DNA of 64,000 nt from Jonesia quinghaiensis DSM 15701 (GTDB taxonomy: Bacteria > Actinomycetota > Actinomycetes > Actinomycetales > Cellulomonadaceae). The notes beneath the pieces are model-generated. The model did not search any database and was not told where the DNA came from. It was given only the letters and a program-made list of their open reading frames with translations. The stretch spans positions 275,020-339,019 of the forward strand of contig NZ_AUHN01000010.1 in the NCBI RefSeq assembly GCF_000423205.1, in the 5' to 3' direction. The stretch's first letter is position 1. Every line of letters starts with the position of its first letter. Both the position numbers and the translations under genes were made by a program. Shown here in pieces: positions 8,819 to 17,590 of the stretch.

Positions 8819-9301
8819 TCACCGCGTGATGTTGAAACGATTCACCAAAGCATGCGCCACCATCGGGGTCACAAAAGTAGATATATCACCACCATGGCGT
8901 GCAACATCTTTAACCAGTGACGATGCGAGAAAACCGTGTTCACCACGTGCGGGCAGAAAAACCGTATCTACCCCACTTACCTGATGATTCATAGCAGCCA
9001 TCGCTAACTCACTATCCACGTCACCCGCAGAACGCACCCCACGCACCAGCGCATCGGCCCCGTGAACGCGACAAAACTGTGCGATTAATCCGTCCACAAC
9101 CTCAACCCGCACAGTGGGGAGTTCTCGTACAGCATCTTGCGCGAACTCAAGCCGGGCAGCGAGGTCAAACAGCGTTGTCTTTGCACTGTTATGCGCCACC
9201 GCAACAATGACCTCATCAAACAACACTGCTGCTCGCGTGATGATGTCGAGGTGGCCCAACGTGATGGGGTCGAAACTTCCTGAACAAACGGCTATAGTCA
9301 C
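8819..9301 (-). CDS. coaD: phosphopantetheine adenylyltransferase
   Basis: Penultimate step of coenzyme A synthesis: transfers AMP from ATP to 4'-phosphopantetheine. The nucleotidyltransferase motif GSFDPITLGHLDII is at residues 8-21 with catalytic H17; the C-terminal phosphate-binding motif appears as FLASSLVKDVARHGGDIS. Length 160 is typical. The start is GTG at 9299-9301; TACCCT lies six bases upstream, consistent with a leaderless transcript. It stands upstream of sepIVA with a 71-base gap. Confidence 0.95.
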   Translation of the reverse strand: MTIAVCSGSFDPITLGHLDIITRAAVLFDEVIVAVAHNSAKTTLFDLAARLEFAQDAVRELPTVRVEVVDGLIAQFCRVHGADALVRGVRSAGDVDSELAMAAMNHQVSGVDTVFLPARGEHGFLASSLVKDVARHGGDISTFVTPMVAHALVNRFNITR

Positions 9302-9365
9302 TCTGCAAGGGTAATGGAAACGCCTTCACTAGGCGCAGAAACAATTGCCACAACGGCACGATGGG

Positions 9366-10088
9366 ATGATGACCTTGCCTTTCGCGGTGCTCGAGTCACC
9401 TCAAGACCTCTCCACATTTTACGAGCGCGTTTTGCGACCCTCGTTTCCGGAAACTGAACTAGTCACACATGACGAGTTTCTTGAGGCCTGCACAAACCAG
9501 TTCCTCCATGTCATCGGCGTCATTGAGGATGACAATATTGTTGCCGGCGCTGTAGGAACAATGCCCACCCACGAGGGTGTCATGATGTTGCTCTACCTTG
9601 CCCTTCAACCCGGCTTACGCGGCGCGGGGATCGGTGGCAAACTCCTCGATTGTGCGCTTGCACGGTGGCAGCAGGAGTTCTCCCCCACCATGATCTTGGC
9701 GGAAGTCGAACACCCGAACTACCACCCCTCATCAGAGGACCACGGCGACCCTGCAGCACGGATGCGTTTCTACGCCCGCCATGGTGGGCGTATCCTCGAC
9801 ATCCCTTACTTCCAACCTGCGATCCGCGAGGGCGAACCCCCCGTCCCTGCACTCATGCTCGTCACCCTCTGGGTAGCCCCCGAAGCGTTCATTGATGACG
9901 ACTGCATCATCGCGTGGCCACTGCGCGCTGCGCTGCGGCGAGAAATTGTTGACACGTGCCCTGAAGGCTTCGGCCCCGCAATTCGGGTGGCCGAATCTGT
10001 TGCGGGCGATGCTGTCCGGTTGTGGGAATCACACGACATTGACCGGGTGCCTGTGGGATTGTTCGACACAGAAGATGCTGTGCTGTAA
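9366..10088 (+). CDS. GNAT-family N-acetyltransferase
   Basis: About 240 residues. The acetyl-CoA loop of the GNAT fold is clear in LQPGLRGAGIGGKLLDCAL, followed by a strand with ILAEVEHPNY and the FYARHGGRILD segment typical of the family's C-terminal core. A C-terminal extension of about 70 residues follows the fold. Start codon is uncertain: a TTG at 9345 extends it by seven residues, and ATG occurs at 9366 and 9369. It stands alone between divergent coaD and convergent rsmD. Substrate unknown. Confidence 0.75.
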   Translation: MMTLPFAVLESPQDLSTFYERVLRPSFPETELVTHDEFLEACTNQFLHVIGVIEDDNIVAGAVGTMPTHEGVMMLLYLALQPGLRGAGIGGKLLDCALARWQQEFSPTMILAEVEHPNYHPSSEDHGDPAARMRFYARHGGRILDIPYFQPAIREGEPPVPALMLVTLWVAPEAFIDDDCIIAWPLRAALRREIVDTCPEGFGPAIRVAESVAGDAVRLWESHDIDRVPVGLFDTEDAVL

Positions 10089-10175
10089 ACAGCACTAATC
10101 GTTAGACGTCTACCAACTACACCGAACCACAGAGCCAGCCCCACACGATGTGCCGCGCAGACAGCGGGGCACACG

Positions 10176-10739
10176 TCAGTGTGCTTGTGGGAGCTCTGGT
10201 TCCGCGTAGTAAATAACTGTTTCACCATACGTTTTTGTGGTGATCAAGCGCCATTGTTGAGGCAGTTTAGGTTCTGGGCTGCGAGCTGACCGTTCAATGA
10301 CGATGATTGCACGTTGGTCAACATGCGGAACAAGTGACTCAAACACGCCAGCCAAGTAGTCTTCAGCGACGTCATATGGTGGGTCAACAAAGATCACGTC
10401 CCACCCGGGGGAAGTCGCTTGCTTCGCAACATCTTCTGCACGGTCACATCGCACAGTGACTGTGTCAAAACCCAACGCGCGAGCGTTCGCTCGAGCAATA
10501 TTTGCTGCTTGCCGGTGCGCTTCAACGAGCACCACTTCGCGGGCACCACGGGATGCCGCTTCGAGCCCTAACGCACCAGATCCCGCGTACAAGTCCAGCA
10601 CTTTTGTATCTCGTAGGGCATCGTAGTGCTCGAGCCGAGAGAACACTGCCTCTCGTACCCGTTCGCTTGTCGGTCGGGTCCCACGTGGTGGTACACGCAG
10701 CACCCGGCCCCCTGCCTGGCCCGCAACGATTCTGGTCAC
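10176..10739 (-). CDS. rsmD: 16S rRNA (guanine-966-N2)-methyltransferase
   Basis: Rossmann-fold methyltransferase that modifies G966 of 16S rRNA. The SAM-binding region KVLDLYAGSGALGLEAASRG is near residue 45 and the catalytic DPPY motif occurs in VIFVDPPYD. The N-terminal MTRIVAGQAGGRVLRVPP is diagnostic of RsmD. Length 187 is standard. It lies 18 bases downstream of recG on the same strand, the usual actinobacterial order recG-rsmD. Confidence 0.95.
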   Translation of the reverse strand: MTRIVAGQAGGRVLRVPPRGTRPTSERVREAVFSRLEHYDALRDTKVLDLYAGSGALGLEAASRGAREVVLVEAHRQAANIARANARALGFDTVTVRCDRAEDVAKQATSPGWDVIFVDPPYDVAEDYLAGVFESLVPHVDQRAIIVIERSARSPEPKLPQQWRLITTKTYGETVIYYAEPELPQAH

Positions 10740-10757
10740 TGCAGGATTCTACTGGTT

Positions 10758-13016
10758 CTAGGCGCGGTCTAGGTATTCCTCACGTTCAGCACCAACGTAG
10801 TCGTTGATCGCATCGCGTAGGTGGGGATAGCCCTGTAATTGCGGGTCTTGCGCGATGAGTTCTTGCGCATCGTGACGAGCTTGGAGGATCAAATCATGGT
10901 CTTTGATGACTCGAACGTGACGCAACGAACTTGCTCGCCCAGACTGCGCCGCCCCCAAAACGTCGCCTTCGCTTCGTAATTCGAGGTCCATTGCTGCGAG
11001 CGCGAAGCCGTCTGTGGTTGAGGCGACTGCGGTGAGGCGTTGGTGGGCGAGGCTTTGTGGGTCGGGTGGGGCGACGAGGAGGCAGATGCCTGGGTCGGTG
11101 CCGCGGCCTACTCGTCCGCGGAGTTGGTGGAGTTGGGAGATGCCGAATCGGTCTGCGTCGAGGATGACCATGGTGGAGGCGGTGGGGACGTTGACGCCGA
11201 CTTCGATGACGGTGGTTGCGACGAGTATGGGGGTGGTGTGTTGCGCGAAGGTTGTCATGGCGTGGTCTTTGTCGGTTGCGTTCATGGCGCCGTGGAGGGT
11301 TGCTATTGCGATGTCGGCGAAGAGTGGCATGTCGCGCAGTTTTTGGGCTGTTTCTTCGACGCTGGTGAGGGTGCGGGTGGTGGTTGTTTCGGGGATGTCG
11401 AGCAGGGTGTCGGTGGTTGGTTGGGGGGTGGGTTGTTCTTCGGGTGTGGTGTCGCTGATGCGTGGGCAAACGACGTAGGCTTGCCGGCCTGCGTCGATTT
11501 CTTCGCGGATTCGTGCCCAGACTCGGTTCATCCAGGTGTCGTTGGTGCTGGGGACGACGTGGGTGGTGATTCCTGCGCGTCCTGCGGGCATGTCATTGAG
11601 GGTGGAGATGTCGAGGTCTCCGAAGACTGTCATGGCGACGGTGCGGGGTATGGGGGTTGCGGTCATGACGAGCATGTGGGGGATGGTGTTTGCGCGGGTG
11701 CGTAGGGCGTCGCGTTGTTCTACTCCGAAGCGGTGTTGTTCGTCGACGACGACGAGGCCTAGGTCGGCGAAGCTGACGTTGTCGGAGAGGACTGCGTGGG
11801 TTCCTACGATGATTCCGGCTGCTCCGCTGGCTGCGTCGAGGAGTGCTTGGCGGCGTTGTGCGGTGGGTAGTGATCCGGTGAGGAGGACGACGGATGTTGC
11901 GTTGTCTGTTGCGCCGAGCATTCCGGCGCTGGCTAGTGGGCCGAGGAGTTCGCGGATGGTGGCGAGGTGTTGGGTGGCGAGGACTTCGGTGGGTGCGAGG
12001 AGTACTGCTTGGCCGCCTGCGTCGATGACTTGGAGCATTGCGCGTAGTGCGATGACTGTTTTTCCTGAGCCGACGTCTCCTTGGAGGAGGCGTTGCATGG
12101 GGTGTGCTTTGGTGAGGTCTGCGGCAATGTCGGTGCCGACGGTGCGTTGTCCGTCGGTGAGGGTGAAGGGTAGTCGGGCGTCAAAGGCGTCGAGGAGCCC
12201 TCCGGTGTGTGGGGTACGTGGTGTGGCTTGGAGGTGGGCGTTGTGGTGTCTGCGTTGTACGAGTGCGCATTGGATGACGAAGGCTTCTTCAACTCGGAAG
12301 CGGTGGCGGGCTGAGTGCCAATCGGTGTCGGTGCGAGGTTGGTGGATTTTTGTCATGGCGTCGTAGGCGCTGAGCAGGTGTTGCCGTTGGCGGAGTTCAG
12401 TGGGGAGGGGGTCGGTGAGGTCTTCTGGGCGTAGTTGGCCAAGGACTGTGGCGACTGCCCGTTCTATTCGCCAAGTGGGGGCCGATGCGCTGGCGGGGTA
12501 GATGGGGATGGGGCGTGCGGCTTCGTCGAGGGCTTGGGCTTTGTCGTGGGCGTCTTCGCCGATGATGATGTAGTCGGGGTGGGTGAGTTGGCGTTCGCCG
12601 CGGTAGTCGCGCACGGTGCCGGTGAAGAGGGCGACGCGTCCTGGTCGGAGTTTGTCTTCGTGGATGCGGAGGGCGCCTGCTCGTTTGGCGAAGAACGCCA
12701 GTGTGAGGGGGTGGTTGCCGTCGGTGACGGTGACGGTGAAGAGGGCGCCTGCTCGTGAGCGCATGGTGCGGGTTGTGGCGCTGAGTACTTGCGCCATGAC
12801 GGTGACGTGTTCGCCTTCGGTGAGTCCGGTGACGTCGGTGAGGCGACCTGGTTCTGCGTAGCGCCGTGGGTGGTGGTGGAGGAGGTCGTGTGCGGTGTGC
12901 AGGCCGAGTTTGGCGAGTGGGGTTGCGCTTTTGGTTCCGAGCAGCCTGCTGAGGGGGCGTTCCAGGAAGGGTTGGGCGTTGAGGTCGCTGTCTGTGGGCG
13001 GCGCCGGCGTGCTCAT
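10758..13016 (-). CDS. recG: ATP-dependent DNA helicase RecG
   Basis: Branch-migration helicase that remodels stalled forks. The wedge/OB region (LFTVTVTDGNHPLTLAFF) is followed by Walker A LLQGDVGSGKTVIA, motif II VVVDEQHRFG, motif III TATPIPRT and the C-terminal helicase half with QLRGRVGRG. I chose ATG 13014-13016 (752 residues) because AAGGA lies six bases upstream; the longer frame to 13061 overlaps the preceding gene's end. Most of the gene (from about 11000 upward) uses strikingly A/C-rich sense-strand codons, whereas its last ~80 codons look like the rest of the window. Confidence 0.95.
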   Translation of the reverse strand: MSTPAPPTDSDLNAQPFLERPLSRLLGTKSATPLAKLGLHTAHDLLHHHPRRYAEPGRLTDVTGLTEGEHVTVMAQVLSATTRTMRSRAGALFTVTVTDGNHPLTLAFFAKRAGALRIHEDKLRPGRVALFTGTVRDYRGERQLTHPDYIIIGEDAHDKAQALDEAARPIPIYPASASAPTWRIERAVATVLGQLRPEDLTDPLPTELRQRQHLLSAYDAMTKIHQPRTDTDWHSARHRFRVEEAFVIQCALVQRRHHNAHLQATPRTPHTGGLLDAFDARLPFTLTDGQRTVGTDIAADLTKAHPMQRLLQGDVGSGKTVIALRAMLQVIDAGGQAVLLAPTEVLATQHLATIRELLGPLASAGMLGATDNATSVVLLTGSLPTAQRRQALLDAASGAAGIIVGTHAVLSDNVSFADLGLVVVDEQHRFGVEQRDALRTRANTIPHMLVMTATPIPRTVAMTVFGDLDISTLNDMPAGRAGITTHVVPSTNDTWMNRVWARIREEIDAGRQAYVVCPRISDTTPEEQPTPQPTTDTLLDIPETTTTRTLTSVEETAQKLRDMPLFADIAIATLHGAMNATDKDHAMTTFAQHTTPILVATTVIEVGVNVPTASTMVILDADRFGISQLHQLRGRVGRGTDPGICLLVAPPDPQSLAHQRLTAVASTTDGFALAAMDLELRSEGDVLGAAQSGRASSLRHVRVIKDHDLILQARHDAQELIAQDPQLQGYPHLRDAINDYVGAEREEYLDRA

Positions 13017-13048
13017 GGTTGGTCCTTGGTGCGGTGGTGTTGTGGCGG

Positions 13049-14578
13049 TTAGGTGTTCCACGTCAGGGTGAGGTCTGCGGTGTTTGATGGTGTGCCGCTG
13101 GGTATCACGGTAGTGGTGATGCCGTGGTGGGTGAGGCTGTCGTGGATGGTGCGTTGGTGGTGTGTGGGGAAGTGCGTGTCGTGCAGGAGGAGTGCTGTGG
13201 TGTGGGCGGGCAGGCCTTGGATGATGTCTGTGAGTTGTTCTGGGGTGGGTGGTTTTGTGGGGGTGAAGGTGTGGTGGGTTGAGTGTTCGCCGCTGTGTTG
13301 TTGTTCTCCGTAGTCTGCATATGTGAGGTGTGTGGCGACGTCGAGGTCGTTGGTGAGGAGGTGTATGTGCGGGTAGGTCTGGGTGAGGTTTTCGTCGATG
13401 CTGCGTGCGTTGGCGATGATGCGTTGCTGTGGGGTGTCTGGTAGGAGCGCGCTGAGTTCGTCTGCGGTGAGTGGGCTGGTACCGGCCATGATGACTGTTG
13501 CGGCACTCCGGGCGAGGTCGCGCACTAGGTGGGGTGAGCGGCTGAGGACCACGGGTGCTGTTGCGGCGAGTTGTGGGTTGTGGAGGTTGCGTACGGCGAT
13601 GTGGCTGACGGTGTCGGCTGTGCGGTGGCAGAGGGTGATGATGTCTGCTGGGTTGTTGGTGTGTATGTGGAGGGGCCCAACGCTTGGCGAGGTGGGGGAA
13701 ATCGCCAGTACGAGGGAGTCTCCACGGTCAGCCATGGCCCGTCGCAGGGCGCTGATTTCGTGGGTTGTTGGTTGGGCTTTCCAGTGCATGAGGGCGGTGA
13801 CTTCGTATTCGGTGTCACTGATGTCATTGGTGTGTTGACCGTGGTCGACACCGTGTTCCGTGGTGTTTTGGGGTGTTTCTGTGTGGTGCGCCCCTGTGCG
13901 CAGGGTGTCTTCGGGGAACGTCTCTGCGCGTGGGGTTTCACCATTGTCGGTGGCGTTGGTTGGTGCGAGTACGTCGATGAGCGCTGAGATGACAAGGTAG
14001 AAACCGCATGCTCCAGCATCACGTACAGACCGCGCTGCGAGGGCGGGTAGGTCGTGTTCGGAATTTTCGTAGGCGTGGTAGACGCTTTGGCGAACACTGT
14101 GGAGCACGTCCGCTATGGGGCGGTCCTTGTGGGCGTCGAGAGCATGTGCGGCAGCGTCAGCGGCGGTGAGGATTGTTCCCTCAACAGGGTGAGCCACTGC
14201 GTCTCGGGCTTGGCTGGCACCATACTTTAGTGCTGTTGCCACTCCCCCAGCGTGGTGTCCGCGCGCGAACCCACTGAGGTAGTGCGCAAGGATCGCACCG
14301 GAGTTACCTCGCGCACTCAGGACTGCCCGATGCGCCACATCGTTTAGCAGAGCATCGACGGTTTGTGTGTTGGTCGCCCGCGCGGTGATTGGTTGCGGGG
14401 CAGCTGCGTGGGTCAACGTGAGGAACATATTTGTTCCCGTGTCAGCGTCAGCGATGGGAAACACGTTCGCTTGGTCAAGTGCCGGGCGGGCTCTTTTCAA
14501 GGCCGCAACGGAGAGCTCAAACCAATGAATCGCCTGTTCTGTGGTCAGGTGCAGTGCGGGCAGGGCATCGTTCGACAT
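13049..14578 (-). CDS. DAK phosphatase-domain protein (FakA/YloV-like)
   Basis: A 509-residue protein of the dihydroxyacetone-kinase-like family related to the FakA subunit of bacterial fatty-acid kinase. The N-terminal DhaL-type domain shows NVFPIADADTGTNMFLTL (phosphate/metal-binding aspartates) and RGNSGAILAHYLSGFARG. The C-terminal half is a FakA-type extension. Start ATG 14576-14578 is preceded by AAGGAGG; the longer frame to 14656 is rejected. The same gene order (DAK, recG, rpmB nearby) is common in actinobacteria. The C-terminal half is unusually rich in Thr, His and Pro and shares the A/C-rich codon bias of recG, ending near 13950. Confidence 0.85.
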   Translation of the reverse strand: MSNDALPALHLTTEQAIHWFELSVAALKRARPALDQANVFPIADADTGTNMFLTLTHAAAPQPITARATNTQTVDALLNDVAHRAVLSARGNSGAILAHYLSGFARGHHAGGVATALKYGASQARDAVAHPVEGTILTAADAAAHALDAHKDRPIADVLHSVRQSVYHAYENSEHDLPALAARSVRDAGACGFYLVISALIDVLAPTNATDNGETPRAETFPEDTLRTGAHHTETPQNTTEHGVDHGQHTNDISDTEYEVTALMHWKAQPTTHEISALRRAMADRGDSLVLAISPTSPSVGPLHIHTNNPADIITLCHRTADTVSHIAVRNLHNPQLAATAPVVLSRSPHLVRDLARSAATVIMAGTSPLTADELSALLPDTPQQRIIANARSIDENLTQTYPHIHLLTNDLDVATHLTYADYGEQQHSGEHSTHHTFTPTKPPTPEQLTDIIQGLPAHTTALLLHDTHFPTHHQRTIHDSLTHHGITTTVIPSGTPSNTADLTLTWNT

Positions 14579-14987
14579 GTGCCCTCCTTGGTTGACGGTG
14601 GTGGATTTAACAGTAGTAGCACCACCTGACACGCGGCGCATCGTGGCCGATCTCACGTGTCACCTTGTGCTGGCGCTCTGGTGTCTTGTCTGATGTTGGG
14701 TAAACTAAGTGGGCCCAATGGTGATCAGTCACGCTGGTGTGCGCCGTGGTTCAGCTGTCGAACATGAACAGTCCACAGTCACGACGTGACGTAGATCGTG
14801 CCAACTATATTTGGGGTTTGCTCGCGGTATCGGCTAACCTTGTGTAGTTGCCCACTGGGCACGTCGAGGTGTGCGCGTTTCACATGGTTGCCTTCTGGCA
14901 GCGTGGAGCGAGGATCAACACTTCGCAACAAGACACAATGACTTCGCCGTCGCAGAAGTGCGACGTGCACGACGACCAGGAGAGACC
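14579..14987. other. divergent intergenic region upstream of rpmB
   Basis: About 410 bases between the DAK gene and rpmB. It contains a possible rpmB promoter, TTGGGG with an 18-base spacer and TAACCT around 14815-14839, giving a 5' leader near 145 bases. No convincing gene or tRNA was seen. Confidence 0.4.
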
Positions 14988-15179
14988 GTGGCTGCTATCT
15001 GCGACGTCTGCGCAAAGGGCCCAAGCTTCGGGCACAGCATCTCGCACTCGCACGTGCGCACGAAGCGCCGTTGGAACCCAAACATCCAGCGCGTTCGCGC
15101 AATCGTCAAGGGCGCCCCAAAGCGCCTCAACGTTTGCACCTCATGCCTTAAGGCCGGCAAGGTCACCCGCAACATCTGA
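14988..15179 (+). CDS. rpmB: 50S ribosomal protein L28, zinc-binding form
   Basis: A 63-residue ribosomal large-subunit protein. The start is GTG 14988 with aggagaga just upstream; the frame extending further 5' is not coding. It begins [16 protein letters not shown] and has two C-x-x-C pairs (CDVC and CTSC), so it is the zinc-type L28. [12 protein letters not shown] is the conserved core. It is transcribed opposite to the DAK/recG genes and ends at a strong hairpin. Confidence 0.95.
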   Translation: MAAICDVCAKGPSFGHSISHSHVRTKRRWNPNIQRVRAIVKGAPKRLNVCTSCLKAGKVTRNI

Positions 15180-15212
15180 TGTTGTTGGCGGCATGTGCTG
15201 CACGAGTTTTTC

Positions 15213-15252
15213 AGGAGCGGGATCATCTCAGGATGATCCCGCTCCTGTTTTA
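15213..15252 (+). terminator. rpmB terminator
   Basis: Perfect 15-bp stem (15213-15227 with 15232-15246), four-base loop, then gttttat on the plus strand. Confidence 0.85.
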
Positions 15253-15411
15253 TGTCGTCTTTTAACAGGGTCCGTCCACCTGTTCACAGAACAACACATG
15301 CTTTAGCACACAGCGTGTGTTCACCATCGTTGCCCCGCCGTAGTCACCGTAGACTGGAGGGGACGGAGAAGTACCCTTCCCCTGACCGACACAACGTGGC
15401 AAGGTGGACAC

Positions 15412-15933
15412 ATGGTAGAGGAATACGACACAATTACGGTGCGATCAGCACAACTACCAGACGCCTCGGCAATAGCTCACATACATGTCATGTCCTGGCG
15501 TCAGGCATATAGCGGTTACATCTCTGATGAATACCTTGACCATTTAAGTGTCACTGACAAAGAAGCCATGTGGTCTGACGTCCTTTCAATGGACGACACC
15601 ACCGTTTTTATCGCAGAAAATGGGCGCGCCCTAGGTTTCGCTTCAGTCGGTCCAGCACGCGATGAAGATGCTGAACCCGGCGACCTGCAACTGTTCACCA
15701 TGTACCTCGACCCTGAAGCGTGGGGGTTAGGCGTGGCAAAGGAACTGATGCGTCACGTGGATTCTCTTCTCACCAACGGGGCGTCAATGACTCTGTGGGT
15801 GTTCGAAAAGAATGACCGGGCACGTCACTTCTACGAACGTAACGGTTTCACTCACGACAGCGTAGAACGCATCGAAAACTACGGCGACGAGTACCTCACC
15901 GCCCTGCGATACCGCAAAAAAGCAACAGAATAA
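15412..15933 (+). CDS. GNAT-family N-acetyltransferase
   Basis: A 173-residue acetyltransferase. The family core is evident: the N-terminal VRSAQLPDASAIAHIHVMSWRQAY motif, YLDPEAWGLGVAKELM as the acetyl-CoA loop, and WVFEKNDRARHFYERNGF before the end, which matches the RimI-like WVLE.N.RA..FYE.~GF pattern. Start ATG 15412 has aaggtgg upstream. Substrate cannot be inferred; it stands alone between rpmB and thiL. Confidence 0.85.
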   Translation: MVEEYDTITVRSAQLPDASAIAHIHVMSWRQAYSGYISDEYLDHLSVTDKEAMWSDVLSMDDTTVFIAENGRALGFASVGPARDEDAEPGDLQLFTMYLDPEAWGLGVAKELMRHVDSLLTNGASMTLWVFEKNDRARHFYERNGFTHDSVERIENYGDEYLTALRYRKKATE

Positions 15934-15963
15934 CAGTTTTCACGGCTTAACCTCACCGGCAAT

Positions 15964-16995
15964 TCACGAGGAAAAATGGTCCCACCCAGAGTGCAAACCT
16001 ACGGTGTCCACACCCTCCACGTGCACTCTGGGCTGGCCCACCTCCTGCTCCACCACACGCCCAATTTCCATAAAGTGTGGTGGAAGTTTGCTGCCTGCAG
16101 GGAATGTGGCGAGGAAACCATGGTCCTCTCCCCCAGTCAGCAACCACGTGTGGACCAGGTTCGGCAACTGTGCTGTAGCTTGCGCAGCGCCCTGAGAGTG
16201 TTCCTGCCCCACAAAAGTGGCAACCTCACCAAGGGTAGAATCAGTCCACACATTCAACGGATCCTGAAGAACAAACCCCACACTTGATGCTTCAGCGATG
16301 CGCGTTGCGTCACGCAGCAACCCATCAGACACGTCCATCATCGACGTTGCTGACTCTGCCGCTGCCACCGCGCAACTCACCGGCGCTTCAGGGCGCAAAA
16401 AAAGGTCAACAGCACGAGCAACAGCAGAACCTGCCTGAAACTCCCCGCCTTCAGAAAGTACCGCCAACCCAGCAGCTGACCAGCCACGGTTCCCTGCATG
16501 AGCAACAACATCCCCAGGGCGCGCACCAGAGCGCACCACAGGATGACGGTATTGAAGGTCCCCATGAACTGTCACTGAAGCAAAAACTACTGGCGAACCC
16601 GACAGATCCCCGCCCACGACCGCCGCACCAACGTCCTGACACACCTGGTTGAGGCCTAGAAAGAACTCTTCAACCCACCGCACAGGAAGATCTCGCGGCA
16701 GCCCCAAGGCAACAACAACCGCTGTCGGAACGGCCCCCATTGCAGCGATATCTGCAAGGTTCTGCACCCCTGCACGCCACCCCACGTCATACCCGGTAGA
16801 CCACTGACGGCGGAAATGGTGATTCTCCACCAGCACATCAGTAGACACCACAAACCTGCCATCGGGGGCGCGCACAACGGCAGCGTCATCCCCCACCCCA
16901 AGGATCGTCATACCGCCAGGGTCAATGCGCGCAAAGATACGCTGCAACAGACCATTTTCATCAACATCACGCACCAGTGGCTCCACGAACGTCAC
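15964..16995 (-). CDS. thiL: thiamine-monophosphate kinase
   Basis: Last step of thiamine diphosphate synthesis (phosphorylates thiamine monophosphate). Conserved features: GVGDDAAVV near residue 36, STDVLVENHHFRRQWS (metal-binding aspartate, histidine pair), NLADIAAMGA, GGDLSGSPVVFASVTVHG and DVSDGLLRDATRIA. Length 343 is normal for actinobacterial ThiL. It is divergent from the DUF3515 lipoprotein gene with 46 bases between them. Confidence 0.93.
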   Translation of the reverse strand: MTFVEPLVRDVDENGLLQRIFARIDPGGMTILGVGDDAAVVRAPDGRFVVSTDVLVENHHFRRQWSTGYDVGWRAGVQNLADIAAMGAVPTAVVVALGLPRDLPVRWVEEFFLGLNQVCQDVGAAVVGGDLSGSPVVFASVTVHGDLQYRHPVVRSGARPGDVVAHAGNRGWSAAGLAVLSEGGEFQAGSAVARAVDLFLRPEAPVSCAVAAAESATSMMDVSDGLLRDATRIAEASSVGFVLQDPLNVWTDSTLGEVATFVGQEHSQGAAQATAQLPNLVHTWLLTGGEDHGFLATFPAGSKLPPHFMEIGRVVEQEVGQPRVHVEGVDTVGLHSGWDHFSS

Positions 16996-17041
16996 ACTAC
17001 CGCCCGACCATCGCTTCTTGCGAACCCGTTAGGGTGGACAC

Positions 17042-17524
17042 GTGACAACGGCTCAAAACCTTCCCCGCCATGGTGGGCTCCTACTCGCGGTTGCCCTGTT
17101 GGGCGGATGCGCAACCACAATATCCACCGCACCAGGCCCCAACGCGGCCGATCCCGCCTGCGCAACAGTGATCCTTTCCTTACCCGATGAAGTCCTCGGC
17201 CAAGAACGTGCGCAGGTCACTGCACAAGGCACCGCAGCGTGGGGAGAACCCCAACGCGCTGTCGTCGTCACGTGCGGTGTTGAACAACCAGCCCCCACCC
17301 AAGAAGACTGCCAATCCATCACCACCGACACGTTCGGTGTGGCCTCAACAGTGGATTGGATAGCAACAACAGACAACAGTGGCTGGATTTTCACCACCTA
17401 CGGGCGTAACCCCGCTGTCATGGTGCAGGTTCCACAAGCCCTCAAAGAACTGCAACCCACTGGCGCACTCGTCGATGTTGCTGGCGCTGTCACCTCTATC
17501 GAACAAACAGAGTTCTGCCGCTAA
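17042..17524 (+). CDS. DUF3515-family lipoprotein
   Basis: A 160-residue secreted lipoprotein. A hydrophobic stretch GGLLLAVALLGGC (residues 11-23) ends in a lipobox LLGGC, so the mature protein should be anchored outside the membrane by Cys23. The rest (DPACATVILSLPDEVLGQ, then WGEPQRAVVVTCGV, and TFGVASTVDWIAT) matches the actinobacterial DUF3515 family, which usually lies beside ddl or thiL, as here. Start is GTG with TAGGGT six bases upstream, so probably leaderless. Function unknown. Confidence 0.8.
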   Translation: MTTAQNLPRHGGLLLAVALLGGCATTISTAPGPNAADPACATVILSLPDEVLGQERAQVTAQGTAAWGEPQRAVVVTCGVEQPAPTQEDCQSITTDTFGVASTVDWIATTDNSGWIFTTYGRNPAVMVQVPQALKELQPTGALVDVAGAVTSIEQTEFCR

Positions 17525-17590
17525 CAACAGTGCGGGTGACCATGACATGCATGGTCACCCGCACCGTGAACGACGCGAAATTGTTGTGGG

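Noticed and set aside
11040..13313. Long plus-strand open frames over recG and the DAK gene (for example 11040-11705 and 11536-12366)
   Set aside because: They are shadows caused by G/T-rich bias on the plus strand; the proteins are low complexity and the minus-strand genes have clear domains.
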